DNA from: Alphaproteobacteria bacterium UBA3439
GTDB taxonomy: Bacteria; Pseudomonadota; Alphaproteobacteria; Puniceispirillales; Puniceispirillaceae
Direction: 5' to 3'
Length of the DNA: 8,092 bases
Assembly: GCA_002378605.1 (NCBI GenBank)
Contig: DFSK01000032.1
Coordinates: 10,823 to 18,914, forward strand
The notes beneath the pieces were generated by a model. The model was not told the origin of the DNA. It saw only the letters and a program-made list of their open reading frames with translations, and did no database searches. Positions 1 through 6,678 of this stretch are shown in pieces. The translations under genes were made by a program, and so were the position numbers. Position 1 is the first letter of the stretch. The number at the start of each line of letters is the position of its first letter.

Positions 1-870
1 TCAGCTGTCACCCTACAGCCTATTGCTCGTTATGGGTTCGATGCGGCAATTATATTTTCGGATATCCTGATGATTCCGTGGGCGATGAACCGAAATGTAA
101 GATTTCAAACAGGTATCGGGCCTTTGCTTGATGCAATGGATCAGCCTGATGATATTGATGCATCTTGCCTTACCGGATTAAGCCAGAAACTGGCGCCTGT
201 TGGAACAGCATTGGCTTTGACCAAGGCCGCCTTGCCGGCTGAAACAACCTTGATCGGGTTTGCGGGCGCGCCCTGGACGTTGATTACCTATATGGCCGAA
301 GGCGGCACATCGCGTGATTTTCCCAAAGCACGGCAATGGGCATGGCAACATGCAAAAGCCTTGGATGGTTTGTTGGAAATTCTGGTTGATGCGACGATAT
401 CGTTTTTGTCACTTCAGGCGCAATCAGGCGCACAGACATTGATGCTGTTTGACAGCTGGGCAAGTGCCGTTCCCGCGGCGCAACGCGATTGGTTGGTAAC
501 AAAACCAGCCCGGGCCATTGTCGAAGGCGTTCGTAAAAACGGCCATAACCAGCCAATTATTGGATTCCCAAAGGGAATTGGTGAAGGTTTAATCCGTTAT
601 GCCGATGAAAGCGGGGTCGATGCGATTGGTCTTGATCACGGTGTTGATCCTGTGTGGGCCGGACAAAATCTGCCAGCTGGAATGCCAGTACAAGGCAATC
701 TTGACCCGTTGAGCCTGTTAAATGCTGGCACAGAAATGTTTCGGGATATTGATCATATCCTTGACGCGTTCCATGATCGCCCGCATATCTTCAATCTTGG
801 ACATGGCATTACACCGCCAACGCCGGTGGAAAATGTACAAAAGATGATTGATCACATTCGTAACCGATAG
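1..870 (+). CDS. hemE: Uroporphyrinogen decarboxylase, 5' end missing
   Basis: HemE is a cytoplasmic enzyme that removes four carboxylates from uroporphyrinogen III to give coproporphyrinogen III in heme synthesis. The reading frame is open from base 1, so the gene begins outside the window; comparison with the remembered E. coli sequence suggests about 56 residues are missing, including the N-terminal RQAGRY motif. The 289 residues present carry VTLQPI, the FSDIL motif with the family's essential Asp (codon 61-63), GFAGAPWTL, FDSWAS (codons from 448), GLDHG, QGNLDP (from 691) and the C-terminal FNLGHG with its conserved His (codon 802-804). An internal ATG at 70 is not the true start, because conserved sequence continues upstream of it. 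The stop TAG at 868-870 overlaps the ribosome-binding sequence of hemJ, which points to one transcript. Identification is firm. Confidence 0.96.
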   Translation, partial: SAVTLQPIARYGFDAAIIFSDILMIPWAMNRNVRFQTGIGPLLDAMDQPDDIDASCLTGLSQKLAPVGTALALTKAALPAETTLIGFAGAPWTLITYMAEGGTSRDFPKARQWAWQHAKALDGLLEILVDATISFLSLQAQSGAQTLMLFDSWASAVPAAQRDWLVTKPARAIVEGVRKNGHNQPIIGFPKGIGEGLIRYADESGVDAIGLDHGVDPVWAGQNLPAGMPVQGNLDPLSLLNAGTEMFRDIDHILDAFHDRPHIFNLGHGITPPTPVENVQKMIDHIRNR

Positions 871-879
871 GACAGATCC

Positions 880-1308
880 ATGAGCTATGAAATTATCAAA
901 TCGCTTCACATCATTTCTGTAATTGCATGGATGGTCGGATTATTATATTTGCCAAGATTATTTGTATATCATGCTGATGCGCCAACAGGATCGGTTCAGG
1001 CCGAGACTTTCAAGGTGATGGAACGTCGATTGTTAAAAGCGATTATGACGCCAGCGATGGTAGCCAGTTTTATTTTTGGCCTGTGGATGTTGGCTTTAAA
1101 CACTGAATTATTCAGCGAGCCATGGTTTCATGTTAAATTTGCGGCGGTGTTTCTAATGGCTGGCGTTCATGGCAAATTTTCCAAGATGCGCCGCTTACTC
1201 GAAAATGATGAAAAACCACTATCGTCAAAAGCCTATCGGATTTGGAATGAAGTGCCGACCGTTTTGATGATTGTTATTGTTGTTATGGCTGTTGCCAAAC
1301 CAATCTGA
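880..1308 (+). CDS. hemJ: HemJ-type protoporphyrinogen IX oxidase, membrane protein
   Basis: This 142-residue protein matches the HemJ (UPF0093) family, which oxidises protoporphyrinogen IX to protoporphyrin IX in the inner membrane, replacing HemG or HemY in many alphaproteobacteria and cyanobacteria. Four hydrophobic segments are visible at about residues 5-25, 54-74, 84-102 and 122-140. Family-like features are the first-helix segment with His10 and Trp17-x-x-Gly20, followed by LPRLFVYH (24-31), then an Arg/Lys-rich stretch (RRLLKA, 49-54) and WFHVKF (82-87). Length is normal for the family. The ATG at 880 is preceded by AGGA at 869-872, overlapping the hemE stop, so the two heme genes are probably translated from one message. 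The family assignment is strong; the biochemical role follows from family knowledge and the hemE neighbour. Confidence 0.92.
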   Translation: MSYEIIKSLHIISVIAWMVGLLYLPRLFVYHADAPTGSVQAETFKVMERRLLKAIMTPAMVASFIFGLWMLALNTELFSEPWFHVKFAAVFLMAGVHGKFSKMRRLLENDEKPLSSKAYRIWNEVPTVLMIVIVVMAVAKPI

Positions 1309-1322
1309 ATGTGACAAAAGAC

Positions 1323-1357
1323 GTGAAATTCAATACCAGTAAGAGTTTCACTATTTT
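1323..1357 (+). terminator. Terminator-like hairpin after hemJ
   Basis: Fourteen bases after the hemJ stop, GTGAAATTC (1323-1331) pairs with GAGTTTCAC (1343-1351), giving a 9-bp stem with one G-U pair and an 11-base loop, followed by TATTTT (1352-1357). The position fits termination of the hemE-hemJ transcript before rho. The stem is A/T-rich and the T tract is interrupted by an A, so it would be a weak intrinsic terminator. It may instead only stabilise the 3' end. Confidence 0.35.
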
Positions 1358-1364
1358 AGATTCA

Positions 1365-1393
1365 TTGACTTTTCTGGTTAACAACCTCAAGAT
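1365..1393 (+). promoter_or_regulatory. Candidate sigma-70 promoter for rho
   Basis: TTGACT (1365-1370, five of six to the -35 consensus) is followed after 17 bases by CAAGAT (1388-1393). That hexamer matches only three of six of the -10 consensus but keeps the important second A and last T. Transcription would start near 1400, giving a leader of about 60 bases before the rho ATG. A GATTC (GANTC) site, the target of CcrM-type methylation in alphaproteobacteria, lies just upstream at 1359-1363. The call is by eye only. It conflicts with the leader ORF at 1392, which would start upstream of this transcript. Confidence 0.35.
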
Positions 1394-1454
1394 GACATCA
1401 TCTGCTGCGTACCCAACCGCATTTCTTGTCAGCTTATTTTCCCCTTCAGAGTAA
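1392..1454 (+). other. Candidate 20-codon leader ORF before rho
   Basis: An ATG at 1392 opens a 20-codon frame beginning MTSSAAYP and stopping with TAA at 1452-1454, four bases before the rho ATG. E. coli rho is also preceded by a leader peptide gene (rhoL), so a translated attenuation leader is conceivable. There is no clear ribosome-binding sequence, and the candidate promoter at 1365-1393 would exclude its start codon. Frames of this length are common by chance, so confidence is low. Confidence 0.15.
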
Positions 1455-1458
1455 AATC

Positions 1459-2718
1459 ATGCATTTACAGGAACTCAAAGCGAAGTCTCCAGCCGATCTT
1501 TTGGCTTATGCTGAAGAACTGGAAATTGAAAATGCCAGTACGCTTCGTAAACAAGATATGATGTTTGCGATTCTGAAACAGCTTGCCGATAATGAAGTTG
1601 CGATTTATGGCAGTGGCGTTCTTGAAGTGCTGTCAGATGGGTTTGGTTTTTTACGCGCCCCTGAATCAAATTACTTGCCCGGTCCTGATGATATCTATGT
1701 CTCGCCAAGTCAGGTACGGCGCTTCAGCCTTCGCACCGGCGACACGGTTGAAGGTGAAATTCGCGCCCCCAAAGATGGCGAGCGCTATTTTGCCCTGTTA
1801 AAAGTTGAAACAATCAATTTCGAAGAGCCAAATGCGGTTCGTCATCGGATTAACTTCGATAATCTGACGCCGCTTTACCCTGAAGAAAAATTAACCCTCG
1901 AATTACCGTTCAATCCAGATAAAAAAGACAATACACCACGCGTTATCGATTTGATTTCGCCAATGGGTAAGGGCCAGCGCGGGCTAATCGTCGCGCCGCC
2001 ACGCACAGGTAAGACAATGATGCTGCAAAGCATCGCCCATGCCATTTCCGAAAACCATCCAGAAGTCTATTTGATCGTTCTGTTGATTGATGAACGGCCC
2101 GAAGAAGTGACCGATATGCAGCGCTCAGTTCGCGGTGAAGTGATTTCGTCGACCTTTGATGAGCCAGCGTCACGTCATGTGCAAGTCACTGAAATGGTTA
2201 TTGAAAAAGCTAAACGCCTTGTCGAGCACAAGCGCGATGTGGTGATTTTGCTGGATTCGATTACCCGTTTGGCGCGGGCCTATAACACGGTTGTGCCATC
2301 ATCGGGAAAAGTGCTTACCGGTGGTGTTGATGCAAATGCATTGCAGCGGCCAAAGCGCTTTTTTGGTGCCGCCCGAAATATTGAAGAAGGCGGGTCTTTA
2401 ACGATCATTGCGACCGCCTTGATCGAAACTGGATCACGGATGGATGAAGTGATCTTTGAAGAATTTAAAGGTACCGGCAATAGCGAAGTCATTCTTGATC
2501 GTAAGCTTTCTGACAAACGTACCTTCCCGGCGATTGATATCACCAAGTCGGGAACACGCAAAGAAGAGCTGCTTGTCGATAAGGGAACGCTTGCGAAAAT
2601 GTGGGTGCTTCGTCGCATCTTGATGCAGATGGGCCCGGTTGACGCGATGGAATTCCTTGTTGATAAGCTAAAGAATTCAAAGAGTAACGACGAATTCTTC
2701 GATCATATGAATAGCTAG
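1459..2718 (+). CDS. rho: Transcription termination factor Rho
   Basis: Rho is a hexameric RNA-dependent ATPase that loads on unstructured C-rich RNA and pulls transcripts from RNA polymerase. The 419-residue product has the same length as E. coli Rho. Visible parts in order are the N-terminal helical domain (MHLQELK), the cold-shock-type primary RNA-binding domain with GFGFLR (61-66) and [15 protein letters not shown] (75-89), Walker A APPRTGKT (179-186, Lys185), [11 protein letters not shown] (208-218), Walker [10 protein letters not shown] (261-269, Asp266), the Q-loop region [10 protein letters not shown] (285-294) and EEFKGTGN (334-341). No inserted domain is present. A TTG at 1426 could extend the frame by 11 residues, but ATG 1459 gives the usual family N-terminus and was chosen. 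No good Shine-Dalgarno sequence precedes it. The gene has its own leader and converges on ogt with a 2-bp gap, without an obvious intrinsic terminator between them. Confidence 0.98.
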   Translation: MHLQELKAKSPADLLAYAEELEIENASTLRKQDMMFAILKQLADNEVAIYGSGVLEVLSDGFGFLRAPESNYLPGPDDIYVSPSQVRRFSLRTGDTVEGEIRAPKDGERYFALLKVETINFEEPNAVRHRINFDNLTPLYPEEKLTLELPFNPDKKDNTPRVIDLISPMGKGQRGLIVAPPRTGKTMMLQSIAHAISENHPEVYLIVLLIDERPEEVTDMQRSVRGEVISSTFDEPASRHVQVTEMVIEKAKRLVEHKRDVVILLDSITRLARAYNTVVPSSGKVLTGGVDANALQRPKRFFGAARNIEEGGSLTIIATALIETGSRMDEVIFEEFKGTGNSEVILDRKLSDKRTFPAIDITKSGTRKEELLVDKGTLAKMWVLRRILMQMGPVDAMEFLVDKLKNSKSNDEFFDHMNS

Positions 2719-2720
2719 GC

Positions 2721-3254
2721 TTAGGCTGCGCTCGTCGCAAGATTCGCCTCAAATTTTAATAAATTACCTTTCCGCGCTAGATTATCTGGATGCGTTGGAT
2801 GGTGATTACTTCCTCCGCCATAATTCCCAAGACTGCCATCAGCGCGAACGACACGGTGACACGGATAGATAATCGGGATCGGATTGCTGGCGCAGGCCGA
2901 ACCTGCGGCGCGGGCTGCCTTTGGCTTTCCCGCTAAAGCGGCAAATTCGCCATAGGTCATCACGGTTCCATAGGGAATCCGCATCATCACCTCAAGCCAT
3001 TTTTTGCCAGCGGCGCTTTTGCCAGCCGGGGCAAGGGGAAGGCTAAATTGACGGAGACGGCCGGCGAAAAAAGCGTCAAGCTGGTTTTTTGTTTCACGTG
3101 AAACATTATCAGGATGATCAGCGTCTTCCCAACCGGTCTGGTTCCAGTCTAGCCGGATCAGGCGTTGGCCATCGCTAATTGGCCGAATCCAGCCAAAATC
3201 GGTTTTTAGGCTGGTAAAATAAAGCGGCGCAAATTTGTCATTGATTTGGGGCAT
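2721..3254 (-). CDS. ogt: Methylated-DNA--protein-cysteine methyltransferase
   Basis: This 177-residue protein belongs to the O6-alkylguanine-DNA alkyltransferase (Ogt/MGMT) family, which transfers an alkyl group from O6-alkylguanine to its own cysteine in a single suicide reaction. The C-terminal domain contains TYGEFAALAG (100-109), the arginine finger Arg115 in AARAAG, Asn124, the active site PCHRV (131-135) with Cys132-His133, and Glu169, so the catalytic set is complete. The N-terminal half is poorly conserved, as usual. Two oddities stand out. Residues 50-55 (NVSRET) are encoded by a perfect parS site. Between GGG (146-148) and the conserved Lys162-x-x-LL there are about 10 more residues than in human MGMT or E. 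coli-type proteins, including NHHPTHPDN (150-158). It is the only - strand gene here, lying between rho and mnmE. A strong ribosome-binding site supports the ATG. No AraC-like Ada domain is fused to it. Confidence 0.94.
   Translation of the reverse strand: MPQINDKFAPLYFTSLKTDFGWIRPISDGQRLIRLDWNQTGWEDADHPDNVSRETKNQLDAFFAGRLRQFSLPLAPAGKSAAGKKWLEVMMRIPYGTVMTYGEFAALAGKPKAARAAGSACASNPIPIIYPCHRVVRADGSLGNYGGGSNHHPTHPDNLARKGNLLKFEANLATSAA
3090..3105. promoter_or_regulatory. parS: parS centromere site (inside ogt)
   Basis: TGTTTCACGTGAAACA is a perfect 16-bp palindrome matching the bacterial parS consensus bound by ParB (Spo0J). The same 16 bases occur again at 6707-6722 and parA is nearby, so a partition role is well supported. 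It lies within ogt codons 50-55, read on the - strand as Asn-Val-Ser-Arg-Glu-Thr. ParB bound here would spread over the surrounding DNA and nucleate the partition complex that ParA acts on. Confidence 0.93.
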
Positions 3255-3257
3255 AAT

Positions 3258-3267
3258 CTCTCCTTCT
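3258..3267 (-). promoter_or_regulatory. Ribosome-binding site of ogt
   Basis: On the - strand AGAAGGAGAG lies just upstream of the ATG whose first base is 3254. It is the clearest Shine-Dalgarno sequence in the window and fixes the ogt start. The neighbouring housekeeping genes have much weaker sites, so ogt may be translated well whenever its mRNA is made. Confidence 0.75.
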
Positions 3268-3268
3268 G

Positions 3269-3296
3269 GTTACTGGTGAGACCAACCGTCAGTAAC
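3269..3296. repeat. Inverted repeat in the ogt/mnmE divergent region
   Basis: GTTACTG (3269-3275) and CAGTAAC (3290-3296) form a perfect 7-bp inverted repeat around 14 bases. A smaller competing stem, TGGT-GAG-ACCA (3274-3284), sits in its centre. In an ogt transcript the hairpin would end two bases before the Shine-Dalgarno sequence; at DNA level it could be an operator. No regulator is recognisable, and chance is not excluded. Confidence 0.3.
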
Positions 3297-3376
3297 GGAC
3301 AAAAAAAAGAGACTTGTTGTCGGTAGTCTTTCGCTCTAGGAAAACTCTATCAGAGAATGGAATTATTGAAAAGATT

Positions 3377-4723
3377 ATGAGCCAAGCCGGATATCAAACG
3401 ATTTTTGCCATTGCGACGCCGCCAGGCCGGTCAGCCATTGCGGTGATCCGTATTAGCGGCCCTACGGCGGGCGATGCACCAGCGTTATTTGGTGCCACCT
3501 GTCCAGCGGCGGGCCAATTTTCAGTGGCGCGGCTGGTTTTGGACCAGCGCGTGATTGATCAGGCCATCCTGCTTTTTATGAAAGCGCCCCATTCAAGTAC
3601 CGGCGAGGATGTTTGTGAAATCCATTGTCATGGCAGCCGCGCCGTCATTGATGTTTTATTGGCGCGTTTGGGCGCTAGTGATGGTTTTCGCATGGCGCAG
3701 GCTGGCGAATTTACCCGTCGCGGCTTTATGAATGGCAAAATGGATTTATCCGGCGTTGAAGGGCTTGCCGATTTGATTGAGGCTGAAACGTCAACGCAGT
3801 TGCACCAGGCCTGGGCGCAGATTGACGGTGCCTTGCGTGCGCCGGTCATGGCATGGCGCGGTGAATTGGTACAGCTTGCCGCCCAGCTTGAAGCTTTGAT
3901 TGATTTTGCTGATGAGGATTTGCCGGCAATGGTTGAAACCGCATTGCGGGAAAGCACGGGTGATTTACGCGCCGCCTTGGCCAGTCATCTTGATGATGGT
4001 GGTGCGGGAGAATTGGTCCGTGATGGCGTGACAATTGCGTTGATTGGGCCGGTAAACGCCGGAAAATCAACGATTTTAAATGCTTTGGCTGGGCGTTCGG
4101 CGGCGATTGTTTCAGAAGAAGCTGGCACAACACGCGATATTATCCAGATCCGACTGGATCTCGGTGGCATCCCTGCCACGATCTTGGATACGGCTGGTAT
4201 TCGCGATGAAAGCGGCACGATCGAGGCTGAAGGGATCCGGCGGTCGGTTGAGGCAGCCGGATTTGCCAATCTGGTGCTGGTCATTCTCGATGGAAGTGAT
4301 CCTGCATGGCCGGAGGCGCGGCAAAAGATCGATCGGCTGACCAGCCAGCCCAAATTTTACCTTCTCAATAAGGCCGATCGCGGCCTATCAGCGGCACATG
4401 CCGGCAAATCCGGCCAAATGCTGTCCATATCAGCCAAAGACCCCGCTGATATTGAAAAATTGATCGAAACATTGGCAAAATTGCTCGTTCCGTTAAATCA
4501 TGCTGATGCGAGCGTGATTATTACGCGCCAGCGCCACCGCGACGCGATGCAGGAAGCACATGACGCATTGGGCCGTGCTTTGGGCCATGATTTTCATCAC
4601 GGCCCTGAACTAGCGGCTGAGGATTTCCGTGTTGCGGCAGTGGCGCTTGGCCGGATTACCGGTGAAATTGATGTTGAAGAGCTTTTGGGAAGCATCTTTT
4701 CGGCCTTTTGTATTGGAAAATAG
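3377..4723 (+). CDS. mnmE: tRNA modification GTPase MnmE
   Basis: MnmE (TrmE) works in a complex with MnmG to install the carboxymethylaminomethyl-type group on C5 of wobble U34 in certain tRNAs, using a methylene-tetrahydrofolate-derived carbon and GTP hydrolysis. The 448-residue product has normal length. The N-terminal folate-binding domain starts YQTIFAIATPPGRSAIAVIRISG and contains GEDVCEIHCHG (76-86) and GEFTRRGFMNGKMDL (110-124). The G domain inserted in the helical domain has G1 GPVNAGKS (224-231), the G2/K-loop GTTRD (250-254), G3 DTAG (271-274) and G4 NKAD (331-334). The C-terminus ends in the family's Cys-Ile-Gly-Lys with catalytic Cys445. In G1, Val226 takes the place of the usual Pro before Asn, a minor change. 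The frame could extend to a TTG at 3314, but ATG 3377 gives the standard start. mnmG follows after 56 bp. Confidence 0.97.
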   Translation: MSQAGYQTIFAIATPPGRSAIAVIRISGPTAGDAPALFGATCPAAGQFSVARLVLDQRVIDQAILLFMKAPHSSTGEDVCEIHCHGSRAVIDVLLARLGASDGFRMAQAGEFTRRGFMNGKMDLSGVEGLADLIEAETSTQLHQAWAQIDGALRAPVMAWRGELVQLAAQLEALIDFADEDLPAMVETALRESTGDLRAALASHLDDGGAGELVRDGVTIALIGPVNAGKSTILNALAGRSAAIVSEEAGTTRDIIQIRLDLGGIPATILDTAGIRDESGTIEAEGIRRSVEAAGFANLVLVILDGSDPAWPEARQKIDRLTSQPKFYLLNKADRGLSAAHAGKSGQMLSISAKDPADIEKLIETLAKLLVPLNHADASVIITRQRHRDAMQEAHDALGRALGHDFHHGPELAAEDFRVAAVALGRITGEIDVEELLGSIFSAFCIGK

Positions 4724-4779
4724 GCAAAAACGCGGCATAACGGCAGCATGAGCAGAATTTTATTGAAAATGGGCAAAGC

Positions 4780-6678
4780 ATGACCAGCCAGTTCGATGTC
4801 ATTGTTGTTGGCGGCGGCCATGCCGGCTGTGAGGCGGCGGCGGCGGCGGCACGGATGGGTGCGTCGGTTGCGCTGATTACCATGCGCGCTGACCGGATTG
4901 GCGAAATGTCTTGTAATCCGGCGATCGGCGGGCTTGGCAAGGGTCATCTCGTTCGTGAGATTGATGCGCTTGACGGCATAATGGGCCGTGCCATTGATCG
5001 CGCCGGCATCCAGTTTAGAATGTTGAATAAATCACGCGGGCCAGCGGTTCATGGGCCCCGCGCCCAGGCTGATCGCAAGCTATATCGCATGGCGATTCAG
5101 GATTTGCTGGCCGAAACGCCGAATATTCAGATTATCGAAGCCGCTGTTGGCGATATTTCGGTTAGTGGAACGGAAGATAGTCGCCGGGCAACAGGCATTA
5201 TAACCGAGGATGGCCGTCAGTTTGACTGTGGTGCGGTTGTTCTGACCACGGGCACATTTCTGGGCGGCTTGATTCATCTTGGCAGCGAGCGGACGCCCGC
5301 CGGCAGGGTTGGTGAAGCGCCGTCAAACCAATTGGCGGCAAGGCTCGCCGCCCTTGATTTGCCGCTTGGCAGGCTGAAAACCGGCACGCCAGCGCGGCTT
5401 GATGGCACCAGCATCGATTGGGCCAGCCTTGAAATGCAGCCAGCTGATAATCCGCCAGTCCCCTTTTCGACTCTGACCGAAAAAATAACCGTTCCGCAAA
5501 TTTCATGCGGGATTACGCGGACAACGTCCGAAACGCACCGTATTATTGCCGAATCAATCCATTTATCGGCGGTCTATAGTGGGCAGATATCGGGAACCGG
5601 GCCGCGCTATTGCCCGTCAATCGAGGATAAGGTGCATCGCTTTGCCGATAAAAGCTCGCATCAGATTTTTCTAGAGCCTGAAGGGCTTGATGACCCGACT
5701 GTTTATCCAAATGGGATTTCGACAAGCCTTCCGCGCGATGTGCAAAGCGCGATGATTGCCTCGATTCCCGGGCTGGAATCGGCCAAAATTCTGCAATTTG
5801 GCTATGCCATTGAATATGATTTTGTCGATCCGCGGGCGCTTCGCCGGTCTTTGGCGTTGAAAGCGCTTCCCGGATTATATCTTGCTGGTCAGATCAATGG
5901 CACAACGGGTTATGAAGAAGCCGCAGCACAAGGGCTTGTTGCGGGCATTAATGCCGCGTTACTTGCTGCCAATGGCGCTGATTACACGCCATTTGTTCTC
6001 GATCGTGCTGATGCCTATATCGGTGTTATGGTCGATGATTTAATCACCAAGGGCGCGCCCGAGCCGTATCGGATGTTCACCTCACGCGCTGAATACCGGC
6101 TATTGCTTCGGGCTGACAATGCCGATCAACGTTTAACTGATCGTGGCTTGGCCATTGGCTGTGTTGGATCGGTTCGCGAAGCCGCGTGGAGCGAAAAATC
6201 GGCCGCGTTGCAGGCGGCGCGAACCAAGCTTGAAACAAGTATTCAGCCTGCCAAAGCCGTTGCGGCTGCTGGTCTGCCGTCGCCACGCGATGGTGCGGCG
6301 CGCAGTGCTGCTGATCTGCTAACGCTCGAATCGATCGGCATTGCCGAGATTTTGCCGCTTTGGCCTGAGCTTGCAGCAATCTCACCGCGTTTACATAGTC
6401 AGCTTGAGGCGGATTACCGCTATTCGGGCTATGTTGAACGCCAGCAGGCCGATATTGATGCGCTTCGCCGTGATGAAGCTGTGGCCATTCCGGCGCAAAT
6501 TGATTTTGCCGCTGTTGGCGGGCTGTCGGCCGAATCAAAAGATATCTTGCGGCGGTTTCAACCGGAAACAATTGGGCATGCGAACCGCCTTCCCGGTTTG
6601 ACACCGGCGGCGGTTGTGGCCGTGCTTCGCCATATCAAGCGTCAGCAAAAACAGGCCAAAATAAGAGTCGTATCGTGA
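4780..6678 (+). CDS. mnmG: tRNA U34 carboxymethylaminomethyl synthase FAD subunit MnmG
   Basis: MnmG (GidA) is the FAD- and NADH-using partner of MnmE in modification of wobble U34 in tRNAs. The 632-residue protein is full length. It begins with a Rossmann FAD-binding motif [12 protein letters not shown] (9-20). It also has [14 protein letters not shown] (43-56, Cys45), RTPAGRVGE (171-179), [11 protein letters not shown] (199-209), [11 protein letters not shown] (274-284, Cys278), the second FAD-contact segment [26 protein letters not shown] (368-393) and [16 protein letters not shown] (434-449). Cys45 and Cys278 correspond to the two conserved cysteines of the family. The C-terminal helical domain that binds MnmE includes YSGYVERQ (548-555). 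The ATG at 4780 has only a weak ribosome-binding sequence; upstream ATGs at 4748 and 4769 are out of frame. The stop TGA overlaps the rsmG GTG by 4 bp, indicating translational coupling. Confidence 0.98.
   Translation: MTSQFDVIVVGGGHAGCEAAAAAARMGASVALITMRADRIGEMSCNPAIGGLGKGHLVREIDALDGIMGRAIDRAGIQFRMLNKSRGPAVHGPRAQADRKLYRMAIQDLLAETPNIQIIEAAVGDISVSGTEDSRRATGIITEDGRQFDCGAVVLTTGTFLGGLIHLGSERTPAGRVGEAPSNQLAARLAALDLPLGRLKTGTPARLDGTSIDWASLEMQPADNPPVPFSTLTEKITVPQISCGITRTTSETHRIIAESIHLSAVYSGQISGTGPRYCPSIEDKVHRFADKSSHQIFLEPEGLDDPTVYPNGISTSLPRDVQSAMIASIPGLESAKILQFGYAIEYDFVDPRALRRSLALKALPGLYLAGQINGTTGYEEAAAQGLVAGINAALLAANGADYTPFVLDRADAYIGVMVDDLITKGAPEPYRMFTSRAEYRLLLRADNADQRLTDRGLAIGCVGSVREAAWSEKSAALQAARTKLETSIQPAKAVAAAGLPSPRDGAARSAADLLTLESIGIAEILPLWPELAAISPRLHSQLEADYRYSGYVERQQADIDALRRDEAVAIPAQIDFAAVGGLSAESKDILRRFQPETIGHANRLPGLTPAAVVAVLRHIKRQQKQAKIRVVS
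4834..4851 (+). repeat. (GCG)5 codon repeat in mnmG
   Basis: Five consecutive GCG triplets followed by GCA encode Ala19-Ala24 in the helix after the FAD-binding glycine motif. Ala is usual in this helix, but five identical codons in a row form a short microsatellite that could slip during replication. Slippage by whole triplets would keep the frame. Confidence 0.6.

Larger units (their letters stand above)
3255..3376. other. Divergent intergenic region, ogt / mnmE
   Basis: These 122 bases must hold the upstream signals of both ogt and mnmE. They contain the ogt ribosome-binding site, an inverted repeat (3269-3296) and a run of eight A (3301-3308). I could not place a convincing -35/-10 pair for either gene. 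The sequence before the mnmE ATG (GAAAAG, 3369-3374) is only a weak ribosome-binding match. Confidence 0.6.

Noticed and set aside
70..870. Complete hemE starting at ATG 70
   Set aside because: The frame is open to base 1 and the upstream codons encode conserved HemE sequence (VTLQPI, FSDIL), so this ATG is internal.
1081..1090. TGTGGATGT in hemJ as a DnaA box
   Set aside because: It has two mismatches to the consensus on the - strand and is isolated, so it is not distinguishable from chance.
1323..1351. GTGAAA...TTTCAC as a split third parS site
   Set aside because: The half-sites are in the wrong order and 17 bases apart, whereas parS is a contiguous palindrome. A hairpin is the simpler reading.
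1426..1458. TTG start that would extend Rho by 11 residues
   Set aside because: The extra residues do not belong to the family, and ATG 1459 gives exactly 419 residues with the usual N-terminus.
3314..3376. TTG start that would extend MnmE by 21 residues
   Set aside because: The extension lies in intergenic-type sequence, and the usual N-terminus begins at ATG 3377.
3628..4353. Several overlapping - strand and +2 frames inside mnmE
   Set aside because: All lie within mnmE domains whose motifs are intact, and none has a ribosome-binding site or recognisable protein character.
6077..6604. Long - strand open frame (175 codons) inside mnmG
   Set aside because: It lies wholly within the strongly conserved mnmG coding sequence, its translation resembles no family I know, and such shadows are expected opposite biased codons.
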